From the NCBI RefSeq assembly GCF_002077945.1, contig NZ_LVYD01000083.1, positions 1 through 52,090 on the forward strand: DNA of 52,090 nucleotides. Direction: 5' to 3'. Positions 25,009 through 33,115 of this stretch are shown one piece after another (position 1 is the stretch's first letter; each line of letters starts with the position of its first letter). This stretch comes from Niastella vici (GTDB taxonomy: Bacteria; Bacteroidota; Bacteroidia; Chitinophagales; Chitinophagaceae). The notes under the pieces were generated by a model that had not been told where the DNA came from, made no database searches, and saw nothing but the letters and a program-made list of their open reading frames with translations. The translations under genes and the position numbers were made by a program.

Positions 25009-25647
25009 ATGGCACAAACAAGTAAAGGTATCCTCGGAAATGTAAGTGGTACCGTAGGAACAGTAGTCGGCGCAAAATGGCGTGGCAAATCATATCTGCG
25101 CAGCAAGCCCGACATTAAGAAAAGCGGCAAAAAAAGTGACCGTCAATTGATTCAACAGGCAAAATTCGCGCTTGCCAACAATTTATCGCAAGGCATGAAA
25201 GAACTGTTGGACATCGGTTTCAAAACGACGGCCACTGGCTTAACAGGGAAAAACAAAGCCTTGTCGCACATGCTGAAAAAGGCTATAACAGGCACGTATC
25301 CCGATCTGCAGATCGCCTATAACAGGGTGATGGTTAGTAAGGGAACATTGTTGAATGCCTTTGATGCAAAAGCATCCGTGGCAGTAAAGGAAGCCATTCA
25401 ATTTACCTGGACAGACAACTCAACGGTATCTAATACCAACGAGACTGACGTGGTGTTGATGGCAGCCTATTGTCCCGATTTCAATTGTACTGTTTTCAGA
25501 ACAGGAAACAATCGCAAAACGGCCAATGACACGCTGCAAATGCCTGGTTTTACCGGGAAACTGGTACATACCTGGGTCACCTTCATCACCGAAGATGGCG
25601 AGGACATTGCCACCAGTCTCTACACCGGAGAAGTGATCATCACATAA
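25009..25647 (+). CDS. DUF6266-family protein
   Basis: 212 residues. The N-terminal Gly-rich segment MAQTSKGILGNVSGTVGTVV, then GAKWRGKSYLRSKPD, is the hallmark of DUF6266. A helical region follows (QLIQQAKFALANNLSQGMKE) and the rest is strand-rich (VVLMAAYCPDFN, LVHTWVTFITEDGEDIATSL), as in these proteins, which often have internal fibronectin-like or beta-sandwich parts. No signal peptide or membrane segment. The role of DUF6266 is unknown; members are common, often in several copies, in Bacteroidota. Upstream lie a good -7 box and two phased arrays; downstream a strong hairpin and a truncated second copy. Confidence 0.85.
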   Translation: MAQTSKGILGNVSGTVGTVVGAKWRGKSYLRSKPDIKKSGKKSDRQLIQQAKFALANNLSQGMKELLDIGFKTTATGLTGKNKALSHMLKKAITGTYPDLQIAYNRVMVSKGTLLNAFDAKASVAVKEAIQFTWTDNSTVSNTNETDVVLMAAYCPDFNCTVFRTGNNRKTANDTLQMPGFTGKLVHTWVTFITEDGEDIATSLYTGEVIIT

Positions 25648-25750
25648 CCGGTCATTAACCCCGATGTATTCGGGTAAGCTACCAAACCGTATATGCTTAC
25701 GGCAAAAATTCCGGTGAGTACCGGGAAGGGCAAAAGCCCAACACAAAAAT

Positions 25751-25786
25751 AAAATGTTCGCCCCGAGGGCCCCGGGGCAGCATTTT
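25751..25786 (+). terminator. Hairpin terminator after the DUF6266 gene
   Basis: AAAATGTTCGCCCCG pairs with CGGGGCAGCATTTT through two 6-bp helices around a small internal loop. It lies about 100 bases after the DUF6266 stop. Confidence 0.7.
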
Positions 25787-25864
25787 AAAGAATGTGGAAG
25801 GCAGCTATTTAACCTTAAATGTGATTTATATTAACCATTTTCAAAACAATTAAAATTCTATTTT

Positions 25865-26185
25865 ATGGCACGTCAAATTAACTTATTTGCATTTACTGGT
25901 ACTTTAGGCAATGTTGTTGGTTATTGTTACAAAGGTCAATATTGCTTACGTAGCAAGCCTGTTCATAAAAGCAAAAAAGAAACGCTTGCTCAATTAAAGC
26001 AACGTGAGAAATTTGCAAAGGCAATTAAATTCGTAAGCGCCCTGTCGCCCAAGACAAATAAAATGATTCAGATTCCTTACTTATATTATTGTTTTATGCG
26101 ACAAAAAAGTTCGAAAACAAAGGGGTGTGTTCGTGCAGCCCTTTCTATTTTTATTAGCAACCTTATTACATATGAAATACATTGA
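25865..26185 (+). pseudogene. Truncated second DUF6266 gene
   Basis: The first 70 or so residues match the intact copy: MARQINLFAFTGTLGNVVGY, CYKGQYCLRSKP, LKQREKFAKAIKFVSALSP. The homology then fades; from about FMRQKSSKTKG the frame looks random and its last codons overlap the convergent VOC gene. The full protein is 212 residues, this one 106. The AT-rich codon use differs from the intact copy. A short protein may still be made. It is best read as a 3'-truncated gene. Confidence 0.7.
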
Positions 26186-26552
26186 ACTTATGACCATCAG
26201 GATCAGCAAACACAAAACCGTAATATCCCTCTCCAAACTCTTCTGGCCTGGAAACTATTGTTCCCCCGGCTTGTTGCACCTCTTTTTCCCAACTATCAAC
26301 ATCTTCCTTGCTATCAGCGGAAAGGGTAAATATTATTTCATTCCCGGCTTTTGTATCAATTATTTGTCCCTTCATGCCGGGTTCAAGTTTATCCTTCAAA
26401 AAGAAATGGATGATAAAATTTTCCCCGCCAAAGAAGAAGCTGGTCAGTTGGTCCGACGCTCCATTGTGTTTAAAACCGAGTTGTTTATAGAATGTGGTGG
26501 TCCGATTTAAATCCCCGACACCGAAATTGGCCCAGATCTTTTTTGTATTCAT
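26166..26552 (-). CDS. VOC-family (glyoxalase/bleomycin-resistance-like) protein
   Basis: 128 residues, the usual size for single-domain VOC proteins. Two beta-alpha-beta-beta-beta modules can be seen: IWANFGVGDLNRTTTFYKQL with FIIHFFLK, and AGNEIIFTLSADSKEDVDSW with GYYGFVFADPDGHKFNVFHM. The final Glu of the metal site is replaced by Asn in the FNVF strand, so a metal enzyme activity is uncertain. Members bind small molecules as dimers. Cytoplasmic. It stands alone, convergent with the truncated DUF6266 copy. Confidence 0.85.
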   Translation of the reverse strand: MNTKKIWANFGVGDLNRTTTFYKQLGFKHNGASDQLTSFFFGGENFIIHFFLKDKLEPGMKGQIIDTKAGNEIIFTLSADSKEDVDSWEKEVQQAGGTIVSRPEEFGEGYYGFVFADPDGHKFNVFHM

Positions 26553-26588
26553 AAATTATAAGTTTTGTGATTAATAGTATTATTCTCA

Positions 26589-26625
26589 AAAATAGCCCAT
26601 CAGCTTATCAAACAGGGGGGCTATT
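26589..26625. terminator. Hairpin in the VOC leader
   Basis: AAATAGCCC (26589-26597) and GGGCTATTT (26617-26625) are perfect 9-bp complements with a 19-base loop. It sits about 40 bases upstream of the VOC start; it could be a leader hairpin or a terminator for transcripts entering from the right. Confidence 0.4.
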
Positions 26626-26801
26626 TGCGAAAATTTCAGGGGCTGTTTCCGTCATTCTCATAGCTGAAATACAAGCCCAACGCTGGCATTCCTGGCCCGG
26701 CGACCTTTCAAAATGGATTGGGCGATGGGACAGCCGGGAAGCAACTTCCCGCAATTTTTCGTTTATTGCACCCAATTGACCCCTGATAAACCCAGCCCGA
26801 A

Positions 26802-27059
26802 ATGAAGATCCGCAGAAATATTTACCTGATTGTAGGCATTACTTTAATTGTGCTGAACCTCCTGGTCTCCTATTCCATGTACCTGGATTATGAACTCCTG
26901 CTTACCAATGACATCAACAGCGTGTACTACATGATCGGCAACCAGGCCTTTACCATCATCGGACTATTCCTCTTACTCGGCGCCTGGCGTGTTCAACGGA
27001 AGATCAAACGCAAAAAAAGACAGGCAATGGAAAATGCGTTCCTGGAAGAAAAAAGGTAA
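26802..27059 (+). CDS. Small two-helix membrane protein, copy 1
   Basis: 85 residues with two membrane segments (about 7-27, IYLIVGITLIVLNLLVSYSM, and 47-64, FTIIGLFLLLGAWRV) and a basic tail QRKIKRKKRQAMENAF. It is a paralogue of the next gene: both start MK.R.NIYL, share the YxDY/YYDF loop and end with LxxGAxRVQxKIxRxxR. Topology suggests both ends in the cytoplasm. Function unknown; the pair probably arose by tandem duplication. Confidence 0.7.
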   Translation: MKIRRNIYLIVGITLIVLNLLVSYSMYLDYELLLTNDINSVYYMIGNQAFTIIGLFLLLGAWRVQRKIKRKKRQAMENAFLEEKR

Positions 27060-27136
27060 CGCATAAAAATGCCAGGAACAACCATACTCATAACTTGTAA
27101 TACGTTATTTTAGCATTACCTAATAAACCCCTTCAC

Positions 27137-27379
27137 ATGAAAACCCGCAAAAACATCTACCTTGGATTGGGTATAGCCATTATTACAATTGACATCTTTC
27201 TTACCTGTATTGTTTATTATGATTTTAAAAGGAGCTATCGTCATCTTAATTACACAATTATACTTTTACCATTACAGGTATTGTTAATTCCAGCCCTGCT
27301 ATTCTTATTCGGAGCTTATCGTGTTCAGAAAAAAATCAACCGCCAAAACAGAAACGCGCTGTTAAATGCTATCAATTAA
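27137..27379 (+). CDS. Small two-helix membrane protein, copy 2
   Basis: 80 residues, paralogue of the gene 77 bases upstream. Membrane segments at about 7-27 (IYLGLGIAIITIDIFLTCIV) and 42-60 (ILLPLQVLLIPALLFLFGAY), with the shared closing motif RVQKKINRQNRNALLNAIN. It is AT-richer than copy 1. A strong bidirectional hairpin follows. No known function. Confidence 0.7.
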   Translation: MKTRKNIYLGLGIAIITIDIFLTCIVYYDFKRSYRHLNYTIILLPLQVLLIPALLFLFGAYRVQKKINRQNRNALLNAIN

Positions 27380-27396
27380 ATAATAAACATAAAAAA

Positions 27397-27422
27397 TCCG
27401 GAAGCGCACCTGCACTTCCGGA
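27397..27422. terminator. Bidirectional terminator between convergent genes
   Basis: TCCGGAAGCGC (27397-27407) and GCACTTCCGGA (27412-27422) pair over 11 bp with one mismatch and a 4-base loop. A-rich and T-rich runs flank it, so it serves both the membrane-protein gene and the convergent PL6 gene. Confidence 0.85.
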
Positions 27423-27448
27423 GCAATATTTTTCTTACTCATTAATTC

Positions 27449-28861
27449 TTATTTCGCTTCCACCCCTACATCCGCCGGATTCAACAACCTCACTGTAGCT
27501 GCAGCCGTACTCACTTCATCGGCTCCTGCATCAAACGGCACGGTCCTCGGCTGTCCGTCCATATCAGTGGTGATGGCAGCATAGGGATTCACCGCTTTCT
27601 TGCCCTTAGGCGCTGGTACGGCATCGATGGCCGGACTGCCCTTCAACAAATGTATGGCCTGACTGGCATCGCGGCCCAACTTTGGATCAACCATAGTGAA
27701 CGTGCCATCGGGCATATCGCCCTTGCTCTCGGTGCCGAAAATGATATTGCCTTCCCAAACCGGATTGGTATACGGTCCGCTGATGGTTGCTGCAGCGCCA
27801 CCACCTTTTACAATATTGTAAGCGAGCGTGATGGCTGTTGCGCCCAGTCCTTTATCGCGGCCGCCCATGGAAATAGGGCTCTTGCAATTGATGATGGTAT
27901 TGAAAGCGATCAGCACGCGGTCGGGCCGGTCGTGACAGGTCAATGCCGCTCCATCGGCTACTTCGCCATCGCCATTACCGATATTGATGCCCACATTGCA
28001 CACTTCAAAGTAATTGCTGTAAATGAGATGATCATCGCCAAAGATGCGCAGCCCCGGTGTGTTGTTGAAATAGTTTCCATACACCTGGCTGAAATTGCCA
28101 TGCCGCAGCGTGAACTGCGCCTTGCAATTGCGAATGGTATTATAGCGCAGCGTTACGGCCGACGCCTTTACCGAGATCAGCTCGTTCTCGCCTTCACATT
28201 CCTCAAACAGATTATACTCAACAATGCTGTTGCTTTTCGACATGCTGAATCCGCTCAGTCCAAACTGTAATGCCTCTGCGCCGTTCTTTCCACCCTGACT
28301 GGTAAAATTATAAAAGTAATTGTGATGGATCCATAAGCGCTCGGCGATCTGTTTGCCTTCGCCCCTGATTGCCAGGAAACGGCCCATGGAATTTTTATTG
28401 CGGAAAGTATTGTAATCAACCTGGTGATCGCTGCCGGCAATGGTCAGCTCTTCGCCTTCACCTTCATTCTCGAAAATATTATGCGTGAACCGGCAAAAGC
28501 TGGTGCCCGGTCCGGTACGCGCGCGGCTGGCGGAATGCGTGAAATGAAAACCGCTGATCACCACATATTTCGCGGGCGCCATGATGTTGAAACCACCCAG
28601 TCCGGTCATTTCCACTTTGCCGTTCGTTTCGGCCATAATGATAATGGGTTTCTCGGCCGTGCCCACGCGGTTGACGGTGATATCGGTGCCCGTGGTGTAC
28701 ATGCCATTCGTCACCAGTACGGTGTCGCCGGCCTCGGCTTCATTTACGGCTTTTTGCAAGCCACCAATGAATTTCACCACGATGGTTTTGGCGGAAACTG
28801 AATAAGTTGTAGAGAGGGTCAGTAAGTAAAAGAGGGTTGCAATACGTACATAGCTTTTCAT
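27449..28861 (-). CDS. Polysaccharide lyase family 6 (alginate lyase/chondroitinase B type)
   Basis: 470 residues with a signal peptide (MKSYVRIATLFYLLTLSTTY, SVSA). The parallel beta-helix is visible as repeated strand-turn units (VEYNLFEECEGENELISVK, VTLRYNTIRNCK, QVYGNYFNNTPGLRIFGDDH). The catalytic lysine and arginine are Lys 232 in ENELISVKA and Arg 253 in FTLRHGN, 21 residues apart as in chondroitinase B. Calcium-ligand acids (EGENE) precede the lysine. PL6 enzymes cut alginate or dermatan-type uronic acid polymers by beta-elimination. It is not joined to the PUL transcript: a toxin-antitoxin pair lies between, so its link to the PUL is not shown. Confidence 0.9.
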   Translation of the reverse strand: MKSYVRIATLFYLLTLSTTYSVSAKTIVVKFIGGLQKAVNEAEAGDTVLVTNGMYTTGTDITVNRVGTAEKPIIIMAETNGKVEMTGLGGFNIMAPAKYVVISGFHFTHSASRARTGPGTSFCRFTHNIFENEGEGEELTIAGSDHQVDYNTFRNKNSMGRFLAIRGEGKQIAERLWIHHNYFYNFTSQGGKNGAEALQFGLSGFSMSKSNSIVEYNLFEECEGENELISVKASAVTLRYNTIRNCKAQFTLRHGNFSQVYGNYFNNTPGLRIFGDDHLIYSNYFEVCNVGINIGNGDGEVADGAALTCHDRPDRVLIAFNTIINCKSPISMGGRDKGLGATAITLAYNIVKGGGAAATISGPYTNPVWEGNIIFGTESKGDMPDGTFTMVDPKLGRDASQAIHLLKGSPAIDAVPAPKGKKAVNPYAAITTDMDGQPRTVPFDAGADEVSTAAATVRLLNPADVGVEAK

Positions 28862-29117
28862 GAGGATCCACTTTTGGCAAATATAATATTGGTTCGCTAT
28901 GCCTGGAAGTGGGGGTTGGCTTTTTATTGAGCTTTTTTGGCGGGGAACGCTTTGATAATGAAAGAGTAATTGGGGGTAGCTATTGGTACTGAATGCCAGT
29001 ACGCATAGATATCCGTTTTTCTGCGATCGCCAATAAATTGATGATTATCAATACTTAGAAAGAGAGGAAGTCCTTACATCTATTGATTACACAAAAGGAA
29101 AGTGCAATTAATTGAAC

Positions 29118-29468
29118 TTATTCTGGAAACTTTAATAACGCATCCTGAAACTGCTGTTTTAAAACAGGCAGATCGTTTTGAGCAATTTCCCAAACTATAT
29201 GAAAGTTAACAGCAAAATACTCGTGAATTGATATATTTCTGAATCCCCTGATGGGCTTCCATTCAATCTCTGGATGCCTTTCTTTAAACTCCGGCGTTAG
29301 TGCATTGCAAGCTTCCCCAACAATTTCAATTTGCTTAACGGTGGCAAATCTTTTTTCAGAGTTAGCAAGAAAATCATCATACGAAACACCATTAAGATAT
29401 TTCTCTATTTCAGTGATGGCTTCAATGATATGTATTACTCTGGTTTTATCAGTGATCAAGCCTTTCAT
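29118..29468 (-). CDS. hepT: HepT-like HEPN toxin
   Basis: 116 residues, all helical. The HEPN ribonuclease motif R-x4-H-x-Y is exact at 77-84 (RNISIHEY), typical of HepT. The protein would be an RNase whose tyrosine is modified by the MntA antitoxin. Its start overlaps the end of the upstream mntA by 20 bases, the usual gene order for this pair. The pair may maintain the locus or act in phage defence. Confidence 0.88.
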   Translation of the reverse strand: MKGLITDKTRVIHIIEAITEIEKYLNGVSYDDFLANSEKRFATVKQIEIVGEACNALTPEFKERHPEIEWKPIRGFRNISIHEYFAVNFHIVWEIAQNDLPVLKQQFQDALLKFPE

Positions 29469-29751
29469 AAATTAGAATCTTGTCCTTATCGATAAAAGGC
29501 TTTACATGGCGGGATAATCCTTCAATTGTAATAAGGTCAATTTTTTTGTGAAGTAATTCTTCCAGATCAGATTGATATAAAAAAAATTTCATCCCTATAG
29601 GTTTGGAATGATCCAGCTCGACAAGAATATCTATGTCACTTTCTGGCTTAGCCTCATTACGTGCCATAGACCCGAACAGGTAAGCCCGCTTTACAGGTAT
29701 ACCTGCAAAATATTGTTGGAGCACTAGTTTCTCTGAGGTTGACAGATTCAT
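29449..29751 (-). CDS. mntA: MntA-like nucleotidyltransferase antitoxin
   Basis: 100 residues of the minimal nucleotidyltransferase fold. The motif GS-x10-DxD is exact (Gly 27, Ser 28, Asp 39, Asp 41 in FGSMARNEAKPESDIDILVE), and a third acidic strand is KIDLITIEG. Known members transfer AMP to the tyrosine of HepT and so silence it. It overlaps hepT by 20 bases and precedes it. Confidence 0.88.
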   Translation of the reverse strand: MNLSTSEKLVLQQYFAGIPVKRAYLFGSMARNEAKPESDIDILVELDHSKPIGMKFFLYQSDLEELLHKKIDLITIEGLSRHVKPFIDKDKILIYERLDH

Positions 29752-29824
29752 ATAATAAAGATAATCAATTTTTTATTAATAGCGACTTTGGCAGGCCCCT
29801 CCATCTACTGCCCCTTATTCTCCC

Positions 29825-30895
29825 CTACTTCCCCGCCCCAATCACCTTCTCCAACACCCTTAAGTACAAATCAGTAGGCGTTTGCCGGCCGTATTCATAT
29901 TTTGTTTTATAGGCAACTACCAGATCAAGTTTGGGCATAACAGTTATGAACTGTCCGTAGGCGCCTGATGCGGTATAAGCGCCTTCATACAGCTCTTTAT
30001 TATAAGGTGTGTCCCAGATCCACCATAAATAACCATAGCCAAAATGAAAATAAGCTGTTTTGTCTTTCACTGCCTGTTGGTAAGGTGAGACAACAGTAGT
30101 AGTTAATTTCACCCAATCGGTGGGAATTATTTGCCGGCCCTTCCACTTTCCGTTCCTGAGCATTAAATACCCAATTCTTGCCATATCTCTTGTTGAGAAC
30201 CACATATGATAAGCCAGGTATTTCGATCTTGTGGTGTCGCCGGTTTTGCGTTGTTCCTTTATATCCCAATCCTGCATTTGCAATGGCCCGGCCAATATGG
30301 AATCGATGAGTTGATAAATAGTGCGCCCTGTTTGTTGTTCAAGAATATAACCGGCCACATTGAAGTCCCAATTGTTGTACAACCAAAAACTGCCCGGCTG
30401 AATACTACCCCTTTTCGGCGCCATGGCAGTGGCATCGCCTTCATTACTTGCCAAATGATAAACTCCTGAACGGGCCGTTAGCAGATCCTTAATGGTAGCC
30501 TTCTTTTCTACCGGTAGCAACCCTCCTACATCATCAATGTGCAATTGTTCCATGGTGGCCGACAGATCAATTTTCTTATTGGCCACAAATGGTCCATACA
30601 GCATGGAAAGTACACTCTTTCTGCAGGAGGCCAGATAGCTGGTCTCTTTTAGATCGCCGTAATCAAAGATGATCTTTCCGGATTGTACCACCACCATCCC
30701 GGTTGCATGGGTGCTGTCGATAATAAAACGTTTAAGACTGTTTAGGCTGTCTTTGTTCCAGCCTTCTTTGGATACGTCATTGGTGAATTGCCACACGCTA
30801 TCAGGATAAATAGAATTACCATATGTAGCTGTATTGGAAGGTTGACAAAAAGCCACATATGGTAAAAGAAAAATTATTATCAGGAACTTGTGCAT
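29825..30895 (-). CDS. Serine hydrolase of the beta-lactamase (S12/class C) family
   Basis: 356 residues with a signal peptide (MHKFLIIIFLLPYVAFCQ). The nucleophile motif SxxK is Ser 90-C-R-Lys 93 (YLASCRKS), and the second motif YxN is Tyr 173-N-Asn 175 (FWLYNNWDFN). The KTG-equivalent region near the C-terminus is less clear (YGQFITVMP). The usual size for class C-like esterases and peptidases is 350-400 residues. It lies 50 bases after the GH127 gene on the same strand and is likely co-transcribed as the last PUL gene; it may remove ester groups from the glycan. Lactamase activity is not implied. Confidence 0.85.
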   Translation of the reverse strand: MHKFLIIIFLLPYVAFCQPSNTATYGNSIYPDSVWQFTNDVSKEGWNKDSLNSLKRFIIDSTHATGMVVVQSGKIIFDYGDLKETSYLASCRKSVLSMLYGPFVANKKIDLSATMEQLHIDDVGGLLPVEKKATIKDLLTARSGVYHLASNEGDATAMAPKRGSIQPGSFWLYNNWDFNVAGYILEQQTGRTIYQLIDSILAGPLQMQDWDIKEQRKTGDTTRSKYLAYHMWFSTRDMARIGYLMLRNGKWKGRQIIPTDWVKLTTTVVSPYQQAVKDKTAYFHFGYGYLWWIWDTPYNKELYEGAYTASGAYGQFITVMPKLDLVVAYKTKYEYGRQTPTDLYLRVLEKVIGAGK

Positions 30896-30945
30896 GCTCC
30901 TAAATTAAGTATAAAATCAACACATGCATACCTGATAGGCGTACA

Positions 30946-32973
30946 TCACTTCACCACCGGAAACGCACTGATCCTTAACCTCGCTCCGCCCATCGGCACC
31001 AATGTAAGCTGCTGAGCCGCCCCACTCCCCTGCACCGGGCTCTGTGGCAATACGGCGCATAAGCCATAGGGATCGATCGTCCAGCCGGGGATCAATTTGC
31101 CGGTGGCGATGAGCTCAATGGGTGCCGTGGCATTGGTGAACGGATCGTCATCTTTTGGCCAGGGTTTCTTCTTTATCGTAAATGATCTGCTGAGATTATT
31201 GGCATCTAACTGTAACCCATAATTCCAGGGCGAGGCAGGAAAGATCTCATACGACGGCCAGGCGCTTACATCGGCATCCTGCTGCCAGCGCGAATCCCAG
31301 ATGGCGGTTGTCTTGCTGTCCTGCTTTTTATACGCTTCTTTGATCAGCAATGAAAACGTGAGCGGTCCATAATTAATGCTTACGCTGTTTTTGTTATGCG
31401 TCCATTGGCGTAACTGCAGTTGCATGGGCAATTGCAGCTTGATCACATCGCCGTTCTTCCATTCGCGGGTGATGGACACATAGGTGCCGGGTGTCGTTTT
31501 TGCCGCAATTGCTTTCCCATTGACGCTGATCGCCGCTTTTGTACACCAGCCTGGGATCCGCAGGTATACCGGGAAACGCACCGCGCGGGGCGATTGTACC
31601 GTGATCGTCACCCCTTCTTCAAACGGATAATGCGTTTTGCTTTGCAGGGTCACAGTGGTTCCATCACCTACTTTCGCCGTAACATCTCCCTCGGTATACA
31701 ATTGCGCTGCCAGTCCGTTATCGGGCGTGGCCATCCAGCTGTTGGCCACATAATAAGCCCAGCCGGCCGAATGATTGTGCTGGCAGCAACGGCTGCTGAA
31801 CGGGTTCATCATCAAAAAAGGTCCTTCATTGGCTATACCTGGTGCATGATTCTTACTATCGCTGACGACCATGTTGGGTGCGGTTAAATAACGCAGACTG
31901 CGATAGTCGGGCATGAACGCGGCGGGAAAGGTATTAAAGGCAACGTCTTCACAATTGTCGGCCCACAAGGCATCGCCGGTAAATAACAACAATAGTTGAT
32001 CACTGGTCATTTGCTCTACCATGCCACAGGTTTCCACGGCCTGCCGCGGATCGTCGTAGCCCTTGCGGGCGTTTTCATCTGAGCCGAACAGTCCGCCGGG
32101 CACCTGCCCATACAGCGTGCGTACCAGTTTGAAATCATTGTACGTAGCTTCGAGGTCGTTCTTGTCATGGCTTTGCAGGTAATAGGTGGCGGGCTCGCGA
32201 TAACTCTGCACCACATTTACATTGTGCCAGTTCGGTAAATTGTCTTTTTGTCGCCAGTTGGCGGTATTGCGGTCAATTTTCGTGGCAAAGTCGAGCAACC
32301 AGGGCTCGCCCGTTCTGTTGTACAACCAGTAAACGCTGTACATATTATCGCCGCCGCGGCTGTTCTCCCAGTAATCTTCGAGGAACATACTATCGGGCAA
32401 CGCATTTTCCCATTTGAAATACTTTGTCATGAATGAAAGCACACGCGCATCGTTCGAATATTCATAGTACGATTGCAAACACCATAACATGGGCATGTTG
32501 GTCCACAGGTCGCGTTTACCACTGCGCAGCACGACCGGACCGAAATCGCCATCGGCCCGCTGGTTGTTGAGCACGGCATTGATCCAGAAATTCGATTCAT
32601 TGATCATGGCCTGGTCGTTCAGCAGGTACCCGATATGCGCATAGCCCTTTAACCAATAGGGCACTTCTTCCCAACCCCATTTGCCTTTGCCATCGGGGCT
32701 CAACCAGGCGTTATCGGTCTTCGCCAGCCAGGCGCTGATCTTTCCGAGGTTGCCTGTTAGCCCATCGCGTTGCAGTTGCAGGAACTTCAACAGGTAGCCC
32801 TTGGGTTTGAAGGCAGACACAGGCAGTTTGATAAATGAGGATGGTTTCAGCGGCGCTTTGTTGCTGATGTAGTAACTATTCGTTTGATTGAATGTAACAT
32901 CAGGTATTTTATTTTGCGAGGCTACTTTTAAGAAGCTACCTGCCAGTAAGATTATAATAGTGAACTGTTTCAT
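30946..32973 (-). CDS. GH127-type beta-L-arabinofuranosidase (DUF1680)
   Basis: About 675 residues; the start is set at MKQFTIIILLAGSFLKV, which opens a signal peptide, rather than seven codons upstream. The (alpha/alpha)6 domain carries the metal and catalytic set of GH127: in the numbering of the longer frame Glu 321 and Cys 323 (VETCGMVEQM), and Cys 403-Cys 404 (SRCCQHNHSAGWAYY), the latter pair including the nucleophilic cysteine. C-terminal beta domains follow (VYLRIPGWCTKAAISVNGK). Known members remove beta-L-arabinofuranose from plant glycoproteins or related arabinans. Second hydrolase of the SusC-led transcript, after GH2. Confidence 0.88.
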   Translation of the reverse strand: MKQFTIIILLAGSFLKVASQNKIPDVTFNQTNSYYISNKAPLKPSSFIKLPVSAFKPKGYLLKFLQLQRDGLTGNLGKISAWLAKTDNAWLSPDGKGKWGWEEVPYWLKGYAHIGYLLNDQAMINESNFWINAVLNNQRADGDFGPVVLRSGKRDLWTNMPMLWCLQSYYEYSNDARVLSFMTKYFKWENALPDSMFLEDYWENSRGGDNMYSVYWLYNRTGEPWLLDFATKIDRNTANWRQKDNLPNWHNVNVVQSYREPATYYLQSHDKNDLEATYNDFKLVRTLYGQVPGGLFGSDENARKGYDDPRQAVETCGMVEQMTSDQLLLLFTGDALWADNCEDVAFNTFPAAFMPDYRSLRYLTAPNMVVSDSKNHAPGIANEGPFLMMNPFSSRCCQHNHSAGWAYYVANSWMATPDNGLAAQLYTEGDVTAKVGDGTTVTLQSKTHYPFEEGVTITVQSPRAVRFPVYLRIPGWCTKAAISVNGKAIAAKTTPGTYVSITREWKNGDVIKLQLPMQLQLRQWTHNKNSVSINYGPLTFSLLIKEAYKKQDSKTTAIWDSRWQQDADVSAWPSYEIFPASPWNYGLQLDANNLSRSFTIKKKPWPKDDDPFTNATAPIELIATGKLIPGWTIDPYGLCAVLPQSPVQGSGAAQQLTLVPMGGARLRISAFPVVK

Positions 32974-33010
32974 GTTACAGGTTACAAGTTTCACGTTTCA
33001 AGGTTCAGGT

Positions 33011-33113
33011 ACCGGTTGCAGGTTACCAGTTGCCGGGGTTTAATTTCGGGATTCCCGATTTCATGCAGAAAACTCCGAATTCCAGGCCCGGTAACCGGAA
33101 CCTGGTAACCGGT
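33011..33113. repeat. Palindromic repeat just after the GH2 gene
   Basis: ACCGGTTGCAGGTTACCAGT and its continuation TGCCGGGG (from 33011) face CCCGGTAACCGGAACCTGGT and AACCGGT (to 33113), with a small inner palindrome (TCGGGATTCCCGA). Built of GGTTAC/GTAACC-like words, it differs in sequence from the GAAGTAN family but has the same position, 3 bases after a stop codon. Confidence 0.65.
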
Positions 33114-33115
33114 AA

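Noticed and set aside
26567..26779. 70-codon plus-strand frame
   Set aside because: Overlaps a leader hairpin of the VOC gene and shows no conserved pattern.
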